Origin: Craurococcus roseus
GTDB taxonomy: Bacteria; Pseudomonadota; Alphaproteobacteria; Acetobacterales; Acetobacteraceae
Direction: 5' to 3'
Assembly: GCF_039523795.1 (NCBI RefSeq)
Contig: NZ_BAAAFZ010000006.1
Coordinates: 103,163 to 167,162, forward strand
DNA length: 64,000 nucleotides
The number at the start of each line of letters is the position of its first letter. Positions within the stretch are counted from its first letter, which is position 1. This document shows, piece after piece, positions 7,997 through 17,413 of this stretch. Under the pieces are notes generated by a model, which was not told the DNA's origin, searched no databases, and was given only the letters and a program-made list of their open reading frames with translations. A program made the translations under genes and the position numbers.

Positions 7997-8818
7997 TCAC
8001 GCGGCGTTGGCGGCGACGGGTTCCGGGCGGTTGGCGGCGGCGGAGCGGCGCAGGGCGGCCGCCGCCTGCTCCTCGAACTCGGCCTCGTCCACGCCGTAGA
8101 CCTCGCGGACGCGGGCTGCGGTCAGCTCGGCGGGCGGGCCGTCGAACACCACGCGGCCGGCCTGCATGGCGACGATGCGGTCGCAGTACTCGCGCGCGGT
8201 GTCGAGGTGGTGGAGGTTGCAGAGCACGGTGATGCCGTCTTCGCGGTTCAGCGCGTGCAGCGCGTCCATGACGATCTTGGCGCTGCGCGGGTCGAGGCTG
8301 GCTATCGGCTCGTCGGCGAGCAGCACGCGGGGCTCCTGGAGCAGCGCGCGGGCGATGGCGACGCGCTGCTGCTGGCCGCCGGAGAGCGTGTCGGCCCGTT
8401 GGAGGGCGGCGGCGGCGAGGTCGAAGCGATCCAGCGCGGAGAGGGCCATCGCGCGCTCCTCGGATGTGAAGCGCTTGAACAGGGAGGACAGCGCGGGGCG
8501 GTGGTTCAAGCGGCCGACCAGCACGTTCGTCAGCACGTCGAGGCGCTGCACGAGGTTGAACTGCTGGAAGATCATGGCGCAGCGCGTGCGCCAGTTGCGC
8601 AGCGCCTGCCCGCGGAGCGCGGTAATGTCCCGCCCCTCGAACAGCACGCGGCCTTCCGAGGGCTCGGTCAGGCGGTTCACCATCCGCAGCAGGGTGGACT
8701 TGCCCGCGCCCGATCGTCCGATCACTCCGACCATCTGCCCGGCCGGTATGGTGAGGCTCACGGCGTCCACCGCCGCCACGCCGCCAAAGCGGCGCCCCAG
8801 GCCCTGGATTTCCAGCAT
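7997..8818 (-). CDS. phnC: Phosphonate-type ABC transporter ATP-binding protein
   Basis: A 273-residue ATPase that powers the PhnD/PhnE importer. Walker A is GRSGAGKST (34-42), the Q-loop lies in MIFQQFNLV, the signature is LSGGQQQRVAIARAL, and Walker B is VLLADEP with SLDP following. LCNLHHLDTAREYCDRI matches the H-loop region typical of PhnC. The ATG at 8818 is preceded by GGGAG. It is the first gene of the phnC-phnD-phnE-phnE operon, and its promoter must lie in the 142-base gap shared with the divergent Bug gene at 8961. Confidence 0.92.
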   Translation of the reverse strand: MLEIQGLGRRFGGVAAVDAVSLTIPAGQMVGVIGRSGAGKSTLLRMVNRLTEPSEGRVLFEGRDITALRGQALRNWRTRCAMIFQQFNLVQRLDVLTNVLVGRLNHRPALSSLFKRFTSEERAMALSALDRFDLAAAALQRADTLSGGQQQRVAIARALLQEPRVLLADEPIASLDPRSAKIVMDALHALNREDGITVLCNLHHLDTAREYCDRIVAMQAGRVVFDGPPAELTAARVREVYGVDEAEFEEQAAAALRRSAAANRPEPVAANAA

Positions 8819-8960
8819 CGCCACGCTCCCGCGTTTGGCGCGCCTATAGCGGCGGGCAGTGACAGCTTGATGACGCCTCGATGACAGGGATGTTGAGAGG
8901 CGCGGGGTTGCGGCCCCCGCGCGCCGCGCCGAACCTGCAACCAAACGCAGGAGGGAACGC

Positions 8961-9944
8961 ATGGTCCACCGCCGCACGCTGCTCGCCGCATCCTTGGCCG
9001 CGCCGCCGCTGGCGCGTGCCGCTTCGGCGCAGACGGGGGCGGCGGATGGCTACCCGAGCCGCCCGGTGGCGGTGCTGACCGGCTACACGCCAGGGGGCGT
9101 CACCGACACCGCCGCGCGTGCGGTGGCGGAGCGGATGCAGCGCGAGTTGGGTCAGCCGGTGGTGGTGGAGAACCGGCCCGGCGCGGCGACGGCGGTGGCG
9201 AACACGGCGGTCGCCCAGGCGCGGCCCGATGGATACACGCTGCTGATGGGCACCTCGACTCTCGCCATCAACCCGGCGTTGCAGCCCACCCTCACGCCGC
9301 GCGAGCCGATGCGGGAACTGGTGCCGGTGGGCATGGTGTTCCGCACCGCCTTCGTGCTGCACGTCCACCCCTCCGTGCCGGCCAAAAACACGGCGGAGTT
9401 CATCGCCCACGCCAAGGCCAACCCCGGGCAGGTGAACTTCGGCTCCTCCGGCACCGGCGCGGTGAACCACCTTTGCCAAGCGCTCTTCGCGCAGCGGGCC
9501 GGGATAGAGGTGACGCACGTGCCGTTCCGGGGCGGCGCGCCGGCGCTTTTGGAACTGCGCCAGGGCCGCATACAGGCGATGTTCCAGGCGGTGCAGGAGG
9601 CGCTGCCGGTGCTGCGGGAGGGCACGACGCGCGGCCTCGGCATCTCCTCGGCCGAGCGCTCGCCGCTGCTCCCCGAAGTGCCGCCGGTGGCAGACACGTT
9701 GCCGGGCTTCGACGTGGTGTTCTGGCAGGGACTGTTCGCGCCGGTGGGGACGCCGGAGCCGGTGCTGGCGCGGGTCGGCGCGGCGCTGCGCGCTGCCACG
9801 GACGACCCGGCGCTCCGCGCCCGCATGGCCGAGCAGGGCGTGTCGGTGCAGACGGGCGACGCCGCCATGCTCCGCGATCTCCTGGCGCGGGAAACCGAGA
9901 GCTGGGGCAAGCTTATCCGGGAGGCCGGGATCAAGCCCGACTGA
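8961..9944 (+). CDS. Bug/TctC-family solute-binding protein (3 of 6)
   Basis: A 327-residue exported binding protein. The signal peptide starts MVHRRTLLAASLAAPPLARA. Family segments are YPSRPVAVLTGYTPGG, VVENRPGAATAV, PDGYTLLMGTS, FGSSGTGAVNHL and HVPFRGGAPALL. A strong AGGAGGG site precedes the ATG. It is divergent from phnC across a 142-base gap, so both may share regulation. A gap of 105 bases separates it from the acyl-CoA synthetase downstream on the same strand. Confidence 0.9.
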   Translation: MVHRRTLLAASLAAPPLARAASAQTGAADGYPSRPVAVLTGYTPGGVTDTAARAVAERMQRELGQPVVVENRPGAATAVANTAVAQARPDGYTLLMGTSTLAINPALQPTLTPREPMRELVPVGMVFRTAFVLHVHPSVPAKNTAEFIAHAKANPGQVNFGSSGTGAVNHLCQALFAQRAGIEVTHVPFRGGAPALLELRQGRIQAMFQAVQEALPVLREGTTRGLGISSAERSPLLPEVPPVADTLPGFDVVFWQGLFAPVGTPEPVLARVGAALRAATDDPALRARMAEQGVSVQTGDAAMLRDLLARETESWGKLIREAGIKPD

Positions 9945-10049
9945 TCAAGCCCGTTCGGGGGCGCCTTGCCCCGCTGGCCGAGCGGACGGCATTATCGGCA
10001 TCATGAACGTGGCCGCAACGAAGCGGCCCGCCACAGGGAGCTTCCGTCC

Positions 10050-11690
10050 ATGCAGGGCCTGATGCAGGACCGTCCGCTGCTGATCTCCGCCATCCTGGAG
10101 CACGCGGCGCGCAACCACCCGGCGTCGAAGATCGTCAGCGTCCGTGCGGACGGCAGCCAGGCGCGGCACACCTGGCCGGAGGTGGCGGCGCGGGCGGCGC
10201 AACTGGCCCACGCGCTGACGGCGCGGGGGGTGCAACGGGGCGAGCGGATCGCCACCCTAGCCTGGAACGAGCACCGGCACTTGGAGGCCTACTACGGCGT
10301 GTCCTCCATGGGCGCCGTGCTGCACACGGTGAACCCGCGCCTGTTCCCGGACCAGATCGCCTTCATACTCGCGGACGCGCAGGACACGCACCTGTTCGTG
10401 GACCCGACCCTCTTGCCGGTGCTGGAAGGCTTGGCCGAGCGGTTGCCGCCTTCGCTCCGCGCCGTGGTGGTGATGGGCGAGGAGGTGCAGATCCCGGGGT
10501 CATCCAAGCTCTCCGGCAAGGTGGAGCTGCTGGCGCAAGAGGCGCTGATCGCCGGCAAGCCCGGGCGCTACGACTGGCCGGACCTCGACGAGCGCGACGC
10601 CTCCTCGCTCTGCTACACCTCCGGCACCACGGGCGAGCCGAAGGGCGTGCTCTACAGCCACCGCTCCACCGTGCTGCACGCGCTCGCCACCTTGCAGAAG
10701 GACGTGTTCAGCATCGGCGCGGCGGACGTGGTGATGCCGGTGGTGCCGATGTTCCACGTCAACGCCTGGGGCATCCCCTACAGCGCCGGCATCGCCGGGG
10801 CGAGCCTCGTCCTGCCGGGGCCGAAGCTCGACCCGGCGAGCCTGCACAAGCTGTTCGAGGAGGAGCGCGTTTCCTTCTCCGCCGGCGTGCCGACGATCTG
10901 GACCGCGCTGCTGCAATGGCTGCGCGCCGACCCGTCGCGGCGCTTCGCCACGCCGCCGCGGCTGGTGGTCGGCGGCACGGCGCTGCCGCAGGCGATCAAC
11001 GCCGGCTTCGCCAAGGAGTACGGCGTGGACATCCTGCACGCCTGGGGCATGACGGAGACCAGCCCGCTCGGCACCGCCAACGCCCGCAAGCCGGAGAACG
11101 CGGATTGGGACCTCGACCGGTTCCTGGACTACGCGCGCAAGCAGGGGCGGGCGCTGTTCGGCGTGGAGCTGCGTGTGAACGACGCTTCGGGCAACCCCAT
11201 CCCGCACGACGGCGCGGCGTTCGGCGAGCTCGAGGTGCGCGGCCCCTGGATCGCCAGCGCTTACTTCAACCGCGCCGACGACCCGGCCTTCACGGAGGAC
11301 GGCTGGTTCCGCACCGGCGACGTGGTGACGGTGGACGAACTGGGCTGCATCGAAATCGTCGACCGGGCCAAGGACGTCATCAAGTCGGGCGGCGAGTGGA
11401 TCTCCTCAATCACCCTGGAGAACACCATCATGGGCCACCCCGCGGTGCAGGAGGCGGCGGTGATCCCGGCGCGGCACGCCAAGTGGGACGAGCGGCCGCT
11501 CCTCTTGGTGGTGCCGAAGCCCGGGACTTCGCCCACCGCGGAGGAAATCCTCGGCTACTACGAAGGCAAGGTGGCGAAGTGGTGGGTGCCGGACGCGGTG
11601 GAGTTCGTGGACGAGCTGCCGCACACCGCCACCGGCAAGCTTTGGAAGGCGGACCTCAAAAAGCGGTACAAGGACCGCGTGCTGGGCTGA
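10050..11690 (+). CDS. Fatty-acid (medium/long-chain) acyl-CoA synthetase
   Basis: This 546-residue ANL-superfamily enzyme activates a carboxylic acid with ATP to the acyl-AMP and then forms the CoA thioester. The P-loop motif YTSGTTGEPKG is at 189-199. HAWGMTETSPLG is the A5 region, GWFRTGDVV the A7 region, and DVIKSGGEWIS the hinge region. The C-terminal catalytic lysine is Lys530 in TATGKLWK. The length and the VVPMFHVNAWGIPY region resemble the AlkK/FadD-like long-chain fatty acid--CoA ligases. The ATG at 10050, 10 bases after GGGAG, is preferred over an upstream in-frame ATG at 9966. Substrate chain length is not determinable here. Confidence 0.9.
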   Translation: MQGLMQDRPLLISAILEHAARNHPASKIVSVRADGSQARHTWPEVAARAAQLAHALTARGVQRGERIATLAWNEHRHLEAYYGVSSMGAVLHTVNPRLFPDQIAFILADAQDTHLFVDPTLLPVLEGLAERLPPSLRAVVVMGEEVQIPGSSKLSGKVELLAQEALIAGKPGRYDWPDLDERDASSLCYTSGTTGEPKGVLYSHRSTVLHALATLQKDVFSIGAADVVMPVVPMFHVNAWGIPYSAGIAGASLVLPGPKLDPASLHKLFEEERVSFSAGVPTIWTALLQWLRADPSRRFATPPRLVVGGTALPQAINAGFAKEYGVDILHAWGMTETSPLGTANARKPENADWDLDRFLDYARKQGRALFGVELRVNDASGNPIPHDGAAFGELEVRGPWIASAYFNRADDPAFTEDGWFRTGDVVTVDELGCIEIVDRAKDVIKSGGEWISSITLENTIMGHPAVQEAAVIPARHAKWDERPLLLVVPKPGTSPTAEEILGYYEGKVAKWWVPDAVEFVDELPHTATGKLWKADLKKRYKDRVLG

Positions 11691-11694
11691 CGGC

Positions 11695-11710
11695 GGCCCC
11701 AGCGGGGGCC
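11695..11710. terminator. Possible hairpin terminator after the acyl-CoA synthetase
   Basis: GGCCCC-AGC-(G)GGGGCC forms a short GC-rich hairpin 5 bases after the stop at 11690. It lacks a T-tract. It lies between two convergent genes and could serve both. Confidence 0.35.
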
Positions 11711-11750
11711 CTGCACACGTGCCCGCCCGGCGAGCGACGCACGGAGCGCC

Positions 11751-12209
11751 TCAGGGGCGACCATCCGGCAGCCGCGCGACGTTCATGTTCGCGATCAGCC
11801 AGTCGCCGTTCCGCCGGACCCGCGTTATGGAGTACCGGATGAAGGTCGCAATCAGTTCCGGCGAGGGCGGGCGGTCCATGTACATCTCCATGTAGCCGGT
11901 CTCGACCGAGACGTTGTCGGCGTAGAGACGCGTTTCGACATCGCGGAACCGGACCAGGCGCCTTTGCGTGCCGCCGAGGTAGCGGTTCCAGAGGTCGCGG
12001 ACTTCCGGACCGTGCAGCCAGAAGGGCTGCAGGGTCCCGGCGAACGTCGAGTCGGGAAGGTGCAGCGCCATCAGGCTGTCGAGGTTGCCGGCCTCGTAGG
12101 CCTGCACGAAAGCTTCTCGTGCACGGCTTATCTCAACTTGCTGCGCCAGGACTTGTTGCGGGGCTGCAAGTGTGATGGCCGTCACCAAGGCCGCTATCGT
12201 TGCACGCAT
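11751..12209 (-). CDS. Secreted DUF4440/SnoaL-like (NTF2-fold) protein
   Basis: A 152-residue protein with a signal peptide (MRATIAALVTAITLAAPQQVLAQ) and an NTF2-like cone-fold domain: SRAREAFVQAYEAGNLDSLMALHLPDSTF opening helix, paired strands with LYADNVSVETGYMEM, and a final RYSITRVRRNGDWLIANMNVA strand. In this superfamily the fold is used for ligand binding or small-molecule chemistry and often has no known role. The ATG at 12209 follows AAGGAAG. It is divergent from the large signalling protein at 12349 across an unusually AT-rich 139-base gap. Confidence 0.75.
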   Translation of the reverse strand: MRATIAALVTAITLAAPQQVLAQQVEISRAREAFVQAYEAGNLDSLMALHLPDSTFAGTLQPFWLHGPEVRDLWNRYLGGTQRRLVRFRDVETRLYADNVSVETGYMEMYMDRPPSPELIATFIRYSITRVRRNGDWLIANMNVARLPDGRP

Positions 12210-12348
12210 TGCCGTCTTCCTTTTGCTGCGAAGCAACAAGGCAGTATACGATTTTACCGCTTTACATGATACGCGGGTACCGCTTTCTGCCGGACTTGAA
12301 CAAACTTCCGTTGCTCGGCCTGGAATCTTTAACGGAAAGGGCCCCGCC

Positions 12349-15300
12349 ATGGACTGCGTGTTGTGCAAGTCCGCGGCCCAAACCGGCCGTTTTTGCTCCG
12401 CTTGCGGCGCCAAGCTGCCCCTGGTCTGCCCGAGTTGCCGCGCGGCCGCCGACGCGTCGGCGCGCTTCTGCTCGGACTGCGGTCACGCACTCCCGTCCCT
12501 TGATGGGGGGTCGATCTGGACGGAGCGCGCCGGAGAACGGAAGCACGTCACCGTCCTGTTCGCGGACCTCGTCGGCTCCCTCGCCCTGCTGGCCGAAGAC
12601 CCGGAAGAGGCGACCGGCCTGCTCGATGCCGTGCTCGATCGCTTGAACCACGCCGTCGCCGAGTGCGGGGGCACCGTCGCGCAGGAAACCGGCGACGGCA
12701 TCATGGCGCTGTTCGGCGCGCCGAAGGCCTGCGACGACCACGCGTTGCGCGCCTGCCGCGCGGCACTGGCGATGCGGGAGGAAATCCTGGCCTTGGCGTC
12801 CGAGCGCGCCGTCCCGCTCGCCATGCGCGTCGGAATCCACACCGGGGAGGCCGTGGCCAGCGAGCGCGGCCAAGGGCGGTCCCTCTACTACACCGCGCGC
12901 GGCCGCACGACCCACCTCGCGTCCCGCATGGAGAGGCTGGCGCCGGTGAACGGCGTCCTGATTTCCGCGAGCACCCACGCGCTCGCCGCCGGCTGGATCG
13001 AGGCCGAGGAGTTGGGCCTGCTGTCGGTGCGCGGCGCTGCCGCGCCGGTGCAGGCTTGGCTGCTCCACCGCCTGCGCGACACCGCCGTCCTGCCGGATGT
13101 GGAGTGGCACCTCACCCCCTTCGTCGGCCGCGACCGGGAGCTGGCGCTGCTGGCTCGGCTGGCGCAAGAAGCCGACGCCGGCCGCGGCCGAGCGGTGTTG
13201 CTCGTCGGCGAGCCAGGCGTCGGCAAGTCCCGCCTGCTGCGGGAGCTGGCTCGCACCCAAGCCGCGGCGGGCTGGGACGTGGCCACGACCCGGGGCGTGT
13301 CGCATCTCCGTTTGCCGCCACTTCACGGGGCGGTGGAGGTGCTCGCCAACATGCTGCCTAGCGGACGCGGCGCGGCAGGGCCGCAGGAAATCGCGCCGGA
13401 ACTCGCCGCCCATGCCGAGGCGCTGACGGCCATGGCGGGGAAGGACACCTCCGCATGGCGTGCCCTGCCGCCGGCCCAGCGCCGGGTGCAGGTCGCACGA
13501 GCGGCCTTGGCGGCGCTCGCGGTTCGCAGCCAGGGGCGGCCGTTGCTGGTGTTGGTCGATGACCTGCAATGGGTGGACCCGGACAGCCGCGAGATCTTCC
13601 GGCGGATCGCCGACGCGGCAGGCGGCGCCAGGATGCTGCTGGTCGCCGCCTGCCGGGCGGACGATGCCGTCGCCCATCCGGGAGCTTGGTTCCACCTGCC
13701 GCTCGCCACCCTGGACGAGTGGAAGCTGGAGCGGCTGCTCGACGTGCTGATCGGCCGCGATCCGACGCTGGACGGCTTGCGCCCGCTCCTGATCGCCCGC
13801 ACCGGCGGCAATCCCCTTTTCGCCGAGGAGGTGGTGCGCAGCTTGGCGGCCTCGGGCGTGCTCGCCGGAGCGGCCGGCGCCTACCGGCTGCTCAAACCGG
13901 TTCCGACGCTCGGGGTGCCTGCCCGGGTGCAGGACGTCGTCGCATCGCGTGTGGACGGCCTCCCACCATCCGGCAAGCGCGCGCTCCAAGTGGCGGCGGT
14001 CTGCGGCGCCGAGTTCGACCTCGACCTGCTGGGCGCGGTCCTCGGTATCGATGCCGATGCCTTGGCGCCGCATCTGGAGCAGTTGGAAACGCTGCGCTTC
14101 GTCGAGGCGAGGGACGCCGGGCGCAAGGCGTTCGCCTTCCGGCACGCCCTGATCCACGAGGTCGCCTACCACGGTTTGCTGCACAGCGAGCAGAGGGCGA
14201 TCCACGCCTTGGCGCTCGCCAGCCTGGCAGCGGCGAACGCGTCTCCCGATCGACTGGCTTTCCACGCGGTACGGGCGGAGCGCTGGGCCGACGCCGTGCA
14301 TTGGCTCGAACTCGCCGGGCAGGCCGCCCTCTCGCGCTCGGCTTGCGAGCAGGCGGCGGCCCGGTTCGAAGAGGCCATCGGACTGCTCCCGCGCTTGCCT
14401 GCGGACGCGTCGCGCGACCGGCAAGAGGTGGAGCTGCGCCTCAACCTGCGGAACGCCCTGTTCGCCCTTGGCCGGCACAGCGAAATCCTGGACCATTTGG
14501 AGGCCGCGGCGGCTTGCCAGGCGCGGTTGGGCGATCCCGCACGGCTCGCGCAGATCGACGGCTACCGTGCGCACGCCGCTTGGCTGCTGGGGCATTGGCG
14601 GGAAGCCGAGGTCGCCGGCCGCCGGGCGTTGGCCGTCGCGGAGCGGTTGCGCGAGCCCGGACTGCTGGCGACCACCCGTTTCTTCCTCGGCCTGGCGGCC
14701 TACTCCAGCGGCAATCTCGGTGCGGCCATCACCTACTTCAGCGCCAACACCGAGGAGGCGACGCGGGAGGCCGAGTTGCAGCGCCTGGCTTTCTATGCCC
14801 CGCTCCCGGCCGTCGTCTCCCGCGCTTGGTTGGCGTGGTGCCTGGCCGAATGCGGCCGCTTCGCCGAGGCGCGGGCGCAGGCGGAAGCCGCGCTGCGCAT
14901 CGCCGAAGCCGCTGGCCGTTCCTTCGACCACATCCAATCCCTCCTGAGCCTCGGCGCCGCATGGCTCATGCAGGGCCGTTGGGCAGAGGCTTTGCCTCCG
15001 TTGCGGCGGGCCCGTGCCATGTGCGAAGAATCCGGAACCGCGGTGCTGATGCCGCGGCTCTCGGCCGCGTTCGGCTTCGCCCAGGCCCTTGCTGGGCGGC
15101 ACGCGGAGGCGATGGCGCTGGAAGCCGCCGCGGTGCAGGGCGCCGACCGATTGGAACTGCCAGCGATGCGGCCGATCTGCTTGCGCTGGCACGCCGAGAC
15201 GGCCCTGCTGGCGCGGCAGCGGGATGTGGCGTTGCGGTCGGCGCAGCGCCTGCTGGAGGAGGCCGGGGCCTCCGGCCAGGACGGCCACGCGGCGTGGGCC

Positions 15301-15624
15301 ACCTATCTCCGTGGCCGTCTGGCGGCCGAGGCCGGGGAGGTGGGCCCGGCCGAGGCCGATCTCGCCGCCGCCCGGGATGCGGCGCATCGCCTCGGCCTCC
15401 GCCCACTGCTCGCGCATTGCACGTTCGAGCTCGGGCGGTTGTGGATGGTGGCCGGAGACATGAACCGAGCGCAGGTGGCGCGGGCTGAAGCCAGGGCATT
15501 GGATCGCGCGATGGGTTTGATACGTCCCAGCGAGGCACGCCCGTTGTGCGATGCGACTGCCGACGGCGCGCCGCCACGACGCCCCGCCGCTCTCAACGGC
15601 GCGCAACCGGCGGCAGGCGCGTGA
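12349..15624 (+). CDS. Zinc-ribbon, class III adenylate/guanylate cyclase-like, AAA ATPase and TPR signalling protein
   Basis: A 1091-residue multidomain protein. Two zinc ribbons come first (Cys3, 6, 16, 19 and Cys27, 30, 41, 44). A class III cyclase homology domain follows at about 63-240: Lys65, metal Asp73 in FADLVGS, metal Asp116 in GDGIMALFG. The AAA/STAND ATPase has Walker A GEPGVGKS (287-294) and Walker B LLVLVDDLQWVD. The long C-terminal half is built of helical TPR-like repeats. The usual transition-state Asn is replaced by His189 in GRTTHLASR, while Arg193 is kept, so cyclase activity is uncertain. The ATG at 12349 is chosen because it begins the first zinc ribbon and follows GGAAAGG. 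It may sense a partner protein through its TPRs and signal via cNMP or NTP switching. Confidence 0.85.
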   Translation: MDCVLCKSAAQTGRFCSACGAKLPLVCPSCRAAADASARFCSDCGHALPSLDGGSIWTERAGERKHVTVLFADLVGSLALLAEDPEEATGLLDAVLDRLNHAVAECGGTVAQETGDGIMALFGAPKACDDHALRACRAALAMREEILALASERAVPLAMRVGIHTGEAVASERGQGRSLYYTARGRTTHLASRMERLAPVNGVLISASTHALAAGWIEAEELGLLSVRGAAAPVQAWLLHRLRDTAVLPDVEWHLTPFVGRDRELALLARLAQEADAGRGRAVLLVGEPGVGKSRLLRELARTQAAAGWDVATTRGVSHLRLPPLHGAVEVLANMLPSGRGAAGPQEIAPELAAHAEALTAMAGKDTSAWRALPPAQRRVQVARAALAALAVRSQGRPLLVLVDDLQWVDPDSREIFRRIADAAGGARMLLVAACRADDAVAHPGAWFHLPLATLDEWKLERLLDVLIGRDPTLDGLRPLLIARTGGNPLFAEEVVRSLAASGVLAGAAGAYRLLKPVPTLGVPARVQDVVASRVDGLPPSGKRALQVAAVCGAEFDLDLLGAVLGIDADALAPHLEQLETLRFVEARDAGRKAFAFRHALIHEVAYHGLLHSEQRAIHALALASLAAANASPDRLAFHAVRAERWADAVHWLELAGQAALSRSACEQAAARFEEAIGLLPRLPADASRDRQEVELRLNLRNALFALGRHSEILDHLEAAAACQARLGDPARLAQIDGYRAHAAWLLGHWREAEVAGRRALAVAERLREPGLLATTRFFLGLAAYSSGNLGAAITYFSANTEEATREAELQRLAFYAPLPAVVSRAWLAWCLAECGRFAEARAQAEAALRIAEAAGRSFDHIQSLLSLGAAWLMQGRWAEALPPLRRARAMCEESGTAVLMPRLSAAFGFAQALAGRHAEAMALEAAAVQGADRLELPAMRPICLRWHAETALLARQRDVALRSAQRLLEEAGASGQDGHAAWATYLRGRLAAEAGEVGPAEADLAAARDAAHRLGLRPLLAHCTFELGRLWMVAGDMNRAQVARAEARALDRAMGLIRPSEARPLCDATADGAPPRRPAALNGAQPAAGA

Positions 15625-15632
15625 TTCTTGGC

Positions 15633-15652
15633 GGAGCGCCTCGCGGCGCTCC
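15633..15652. terminator. Strong hairpin after the cyclase-like gene
   Basis: GGAGCGCC-TCGC-GGCGCTCC is a perfect 8-bp stem with a 4-base loop, starting 8 bases after the stop at 15624. There is no clear T-tract. It probably ends transcription or stabilises the mRNA. Confidence 0.45.
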
Positions 15653-15752
15653 GGGGCGGGGGCGTTTCGGGGAACAGGGCTCCGCCGTCGCCGGCGTCCT
15701 TGCGCGCGCCCTGCTCTGCTTTACGCTCTTCCTCATGGTTGGGAGCGGAGCC

Positions 15753-17375
15753 ATGAAAGCTCGCCGAAGGTCCACGAACACGGTGGCGCTCGCGGCCGCC
15801 CTCCTCGGATGGGGCGCGCTGCCGGCCGAGGCGCAACATCAGCAGAAAGTGCTGCGCATCGCCATGACCGCGGCCGACGTGCCGACCACCTCCGGGATGC
15901 CGAACAACGGCTTCGAGGGGACGCGCTTCCTCGGCTACCCGGTGTTCGAGCCCCTGGTTGGCTGGGACCTGTCGCGCGCCGACGCCCCGGCGGGGTTGAA
16001 GCCGGTGCTGGCCGAGTCCTGGGAGCAGGACGCCGCCGACCCGCGCAAGTGGCGCTTCCGGCTGCGGCAGGGCGTCGCCTTCCACGACGGCACGCCGTTC
16101 AACGCCGACGCGGTGGTGTGGAACCTGGACCGCTTCTTCAAGAACGACAGCCCGCAATTCGACGCCGCCGGCAGCGCCATCGTCCGGGGGCGCATCCCGG
16201 TCATGGGCGCTTACCGCAAGCTCGACGACCGCACGGTCGAGTTGGAGACCACGCGGCCGGTCAGCTACTGGCCCTTCCTCGTCGTCTACATCCTGATGAC
16301 CTCGCCCCAGAGCTGGGAGCAGGCGGGCCGGGACTGGTCGCGCGCCGCCGCGCTGCCGCCCGCGGGCACCGGCCCCTTCCGCCTGACGCGCTTCGTGCCG
16401 CGCCAGCAAGCGGAGCTGTCGCGCAACGACGCGTACTGGGACGCCGAGGGACGCGCCAAGTTGGACCGGGTTGTGCTGCTGCCGATGCCGGAGGCGAACA
16501 CGCGCTTGGCCGCGCTGCGCAGCGGCCAAGTGGACTGGATCGAGGTGCCGCCGCCCGATGCGGTGCAGTCGCTGCGCAACGCCGGCTTCCAGATCACCAC
16601 CGGCAGCTACCCGCACATCTGGCCCTGGGTGTTCGCCGCCGGCAAGCAAGGCAGCCCGGCGGCCGACACGCGGGTCCGGCAGGCGCTCAACTGGTGCATC
16701 GACCGCGACGGCATGGCGGCGCTGCTGAACGGCTTGGCGGAGCCTTCGGTCGGCTTCTTCAAGGCGAACGACCCGAACTTCGGCGAGCCGCAGAACCGCT
16801 ACCGGCTCGACCCCGCGCGGGGCCGCGCGCTGTTGGCCGAGGCGGGGTTCACTGCGCAGCGGCCGCTCCGCCTGAAGGTCGGCATCTCCACCTCGGGCTC
16901 CGGCCAGATGCTGCCCTTGCCTATGAACGAGTTTCTCCAGCAGTCGCTGCGCGAGAATTGCGGCGTCGAGGTCGCCTTCGAGGTGGTGGAGTGGAACACC
17001 TTGCTCGCCGGTCTGCGGTCCGAGCCGACCCAACCGCAATGGCTCGGGGCCGACGCGCTGAACATCAGCCTCTACTCCTCGGACCCCTCGGCCGCCGCGC
17101 GTTGGTTCCTGTCGTCCAACGCGACGCCGCGCGGCTCCAACTCGGGCCATTGGAAGGACGAGCGGTTCGACGCCGCTCTGTCGGCGTTGGAGACGGAGCG
17201 CGACCCGGCGAAGATCGCCGGGCTGCTCCGCGCGGCGCACGAGCGGCTGGTGGACAACCCGCCTTGGCTCTGGATCGTCCACGACCTGAATCCGCGCGCC
17301 ATGTCGCGGCGCGTGCGCGGCTTCGTCAGCCCGCAATCCTGGTTCATCGACTTGGCGCGGGTGGACATGCAGTAG
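15753..17375 (+). CDS. ABC transporter substrate-binding protein, family 5 (peptide/nickel type)
   Basis: A 540-residue periplasmic receptor of the DppA/OppA class. The signal peptide is MKARRRSTNTVALAAALLGWGALPAEA. Features of the family are GYPVFEPLVGWD, LAESWEQDAADPRKWRFRLRQGVAFHDGTPFNADAV (the SBP_bac_5 core, seen in part), PAGTGPFRLTRF, and a C-terminal WIVHDLNPRAMSRRVRGF. The ATG at 15753 follows GGGAGCGGAG. No permease or ATPase genes accompany it, so its transporter is elsewhere. The ligand could be a peptide, an opine-like compound or another organic molecule. Confidence 0.88.
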   Translation: MKARRRSTNTVALAAALLGWGALPAEAQHQQKVLRIAMTAADVPTTSGMPNNGFEGTRFLGYPVFEPLVGWDLSRADAPAGLKPVLAESWEQDAADPRKWRFRLRQGVAFHDGTPFNADAVVWNLDRFFKNDSPQFDAAGSAIVRGRIPVMGAYRKLDDRTVELETTRPVSYWPFLVVYILMTSPQSWEQAGRDWSRAAALPPAGTGPFRLTRFVPRQQAELSRNDAYWDAEGRAKLDRVVLLPMPEANTRLAALRSGQVDWIEVPPPDAVQSLRNAGFQITTGSYPHIWPWVFAAGKQGSPAADTRVRQALNWCIDRDGMAALLNGLAEPSVGFFKANDPNFGEPQNRYRLDPARGRALLAEAGFTAQRPLRLKVGISTSGSGQMLPLPMNEFLQQSLRENCGVEVAFEVVEWNTLLAGLRSEPTQPQWLGADALNISLYSSDPSAAARWFLSSNATPRGSNSGHWKDERFDAALSALETERDPAKIAGLLRAAHERLVDNPPWLWIVHDLNPRAMSRRVRGFVSPQSWFIDLARVDMQ

Positions 17376-17413
17376 GCGCCGGCCCATCTCGGGGAGGAAC
17401 GCGGAGACACCGG

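Noticed and set aside
12262..15606. Long open frame on the minus strand opposite the cyclase-like gene
   Set aside because: Its translation is His/Arg/Gln-rich without any domain; it is a mirror of GC-rich codon bias in the real gene.
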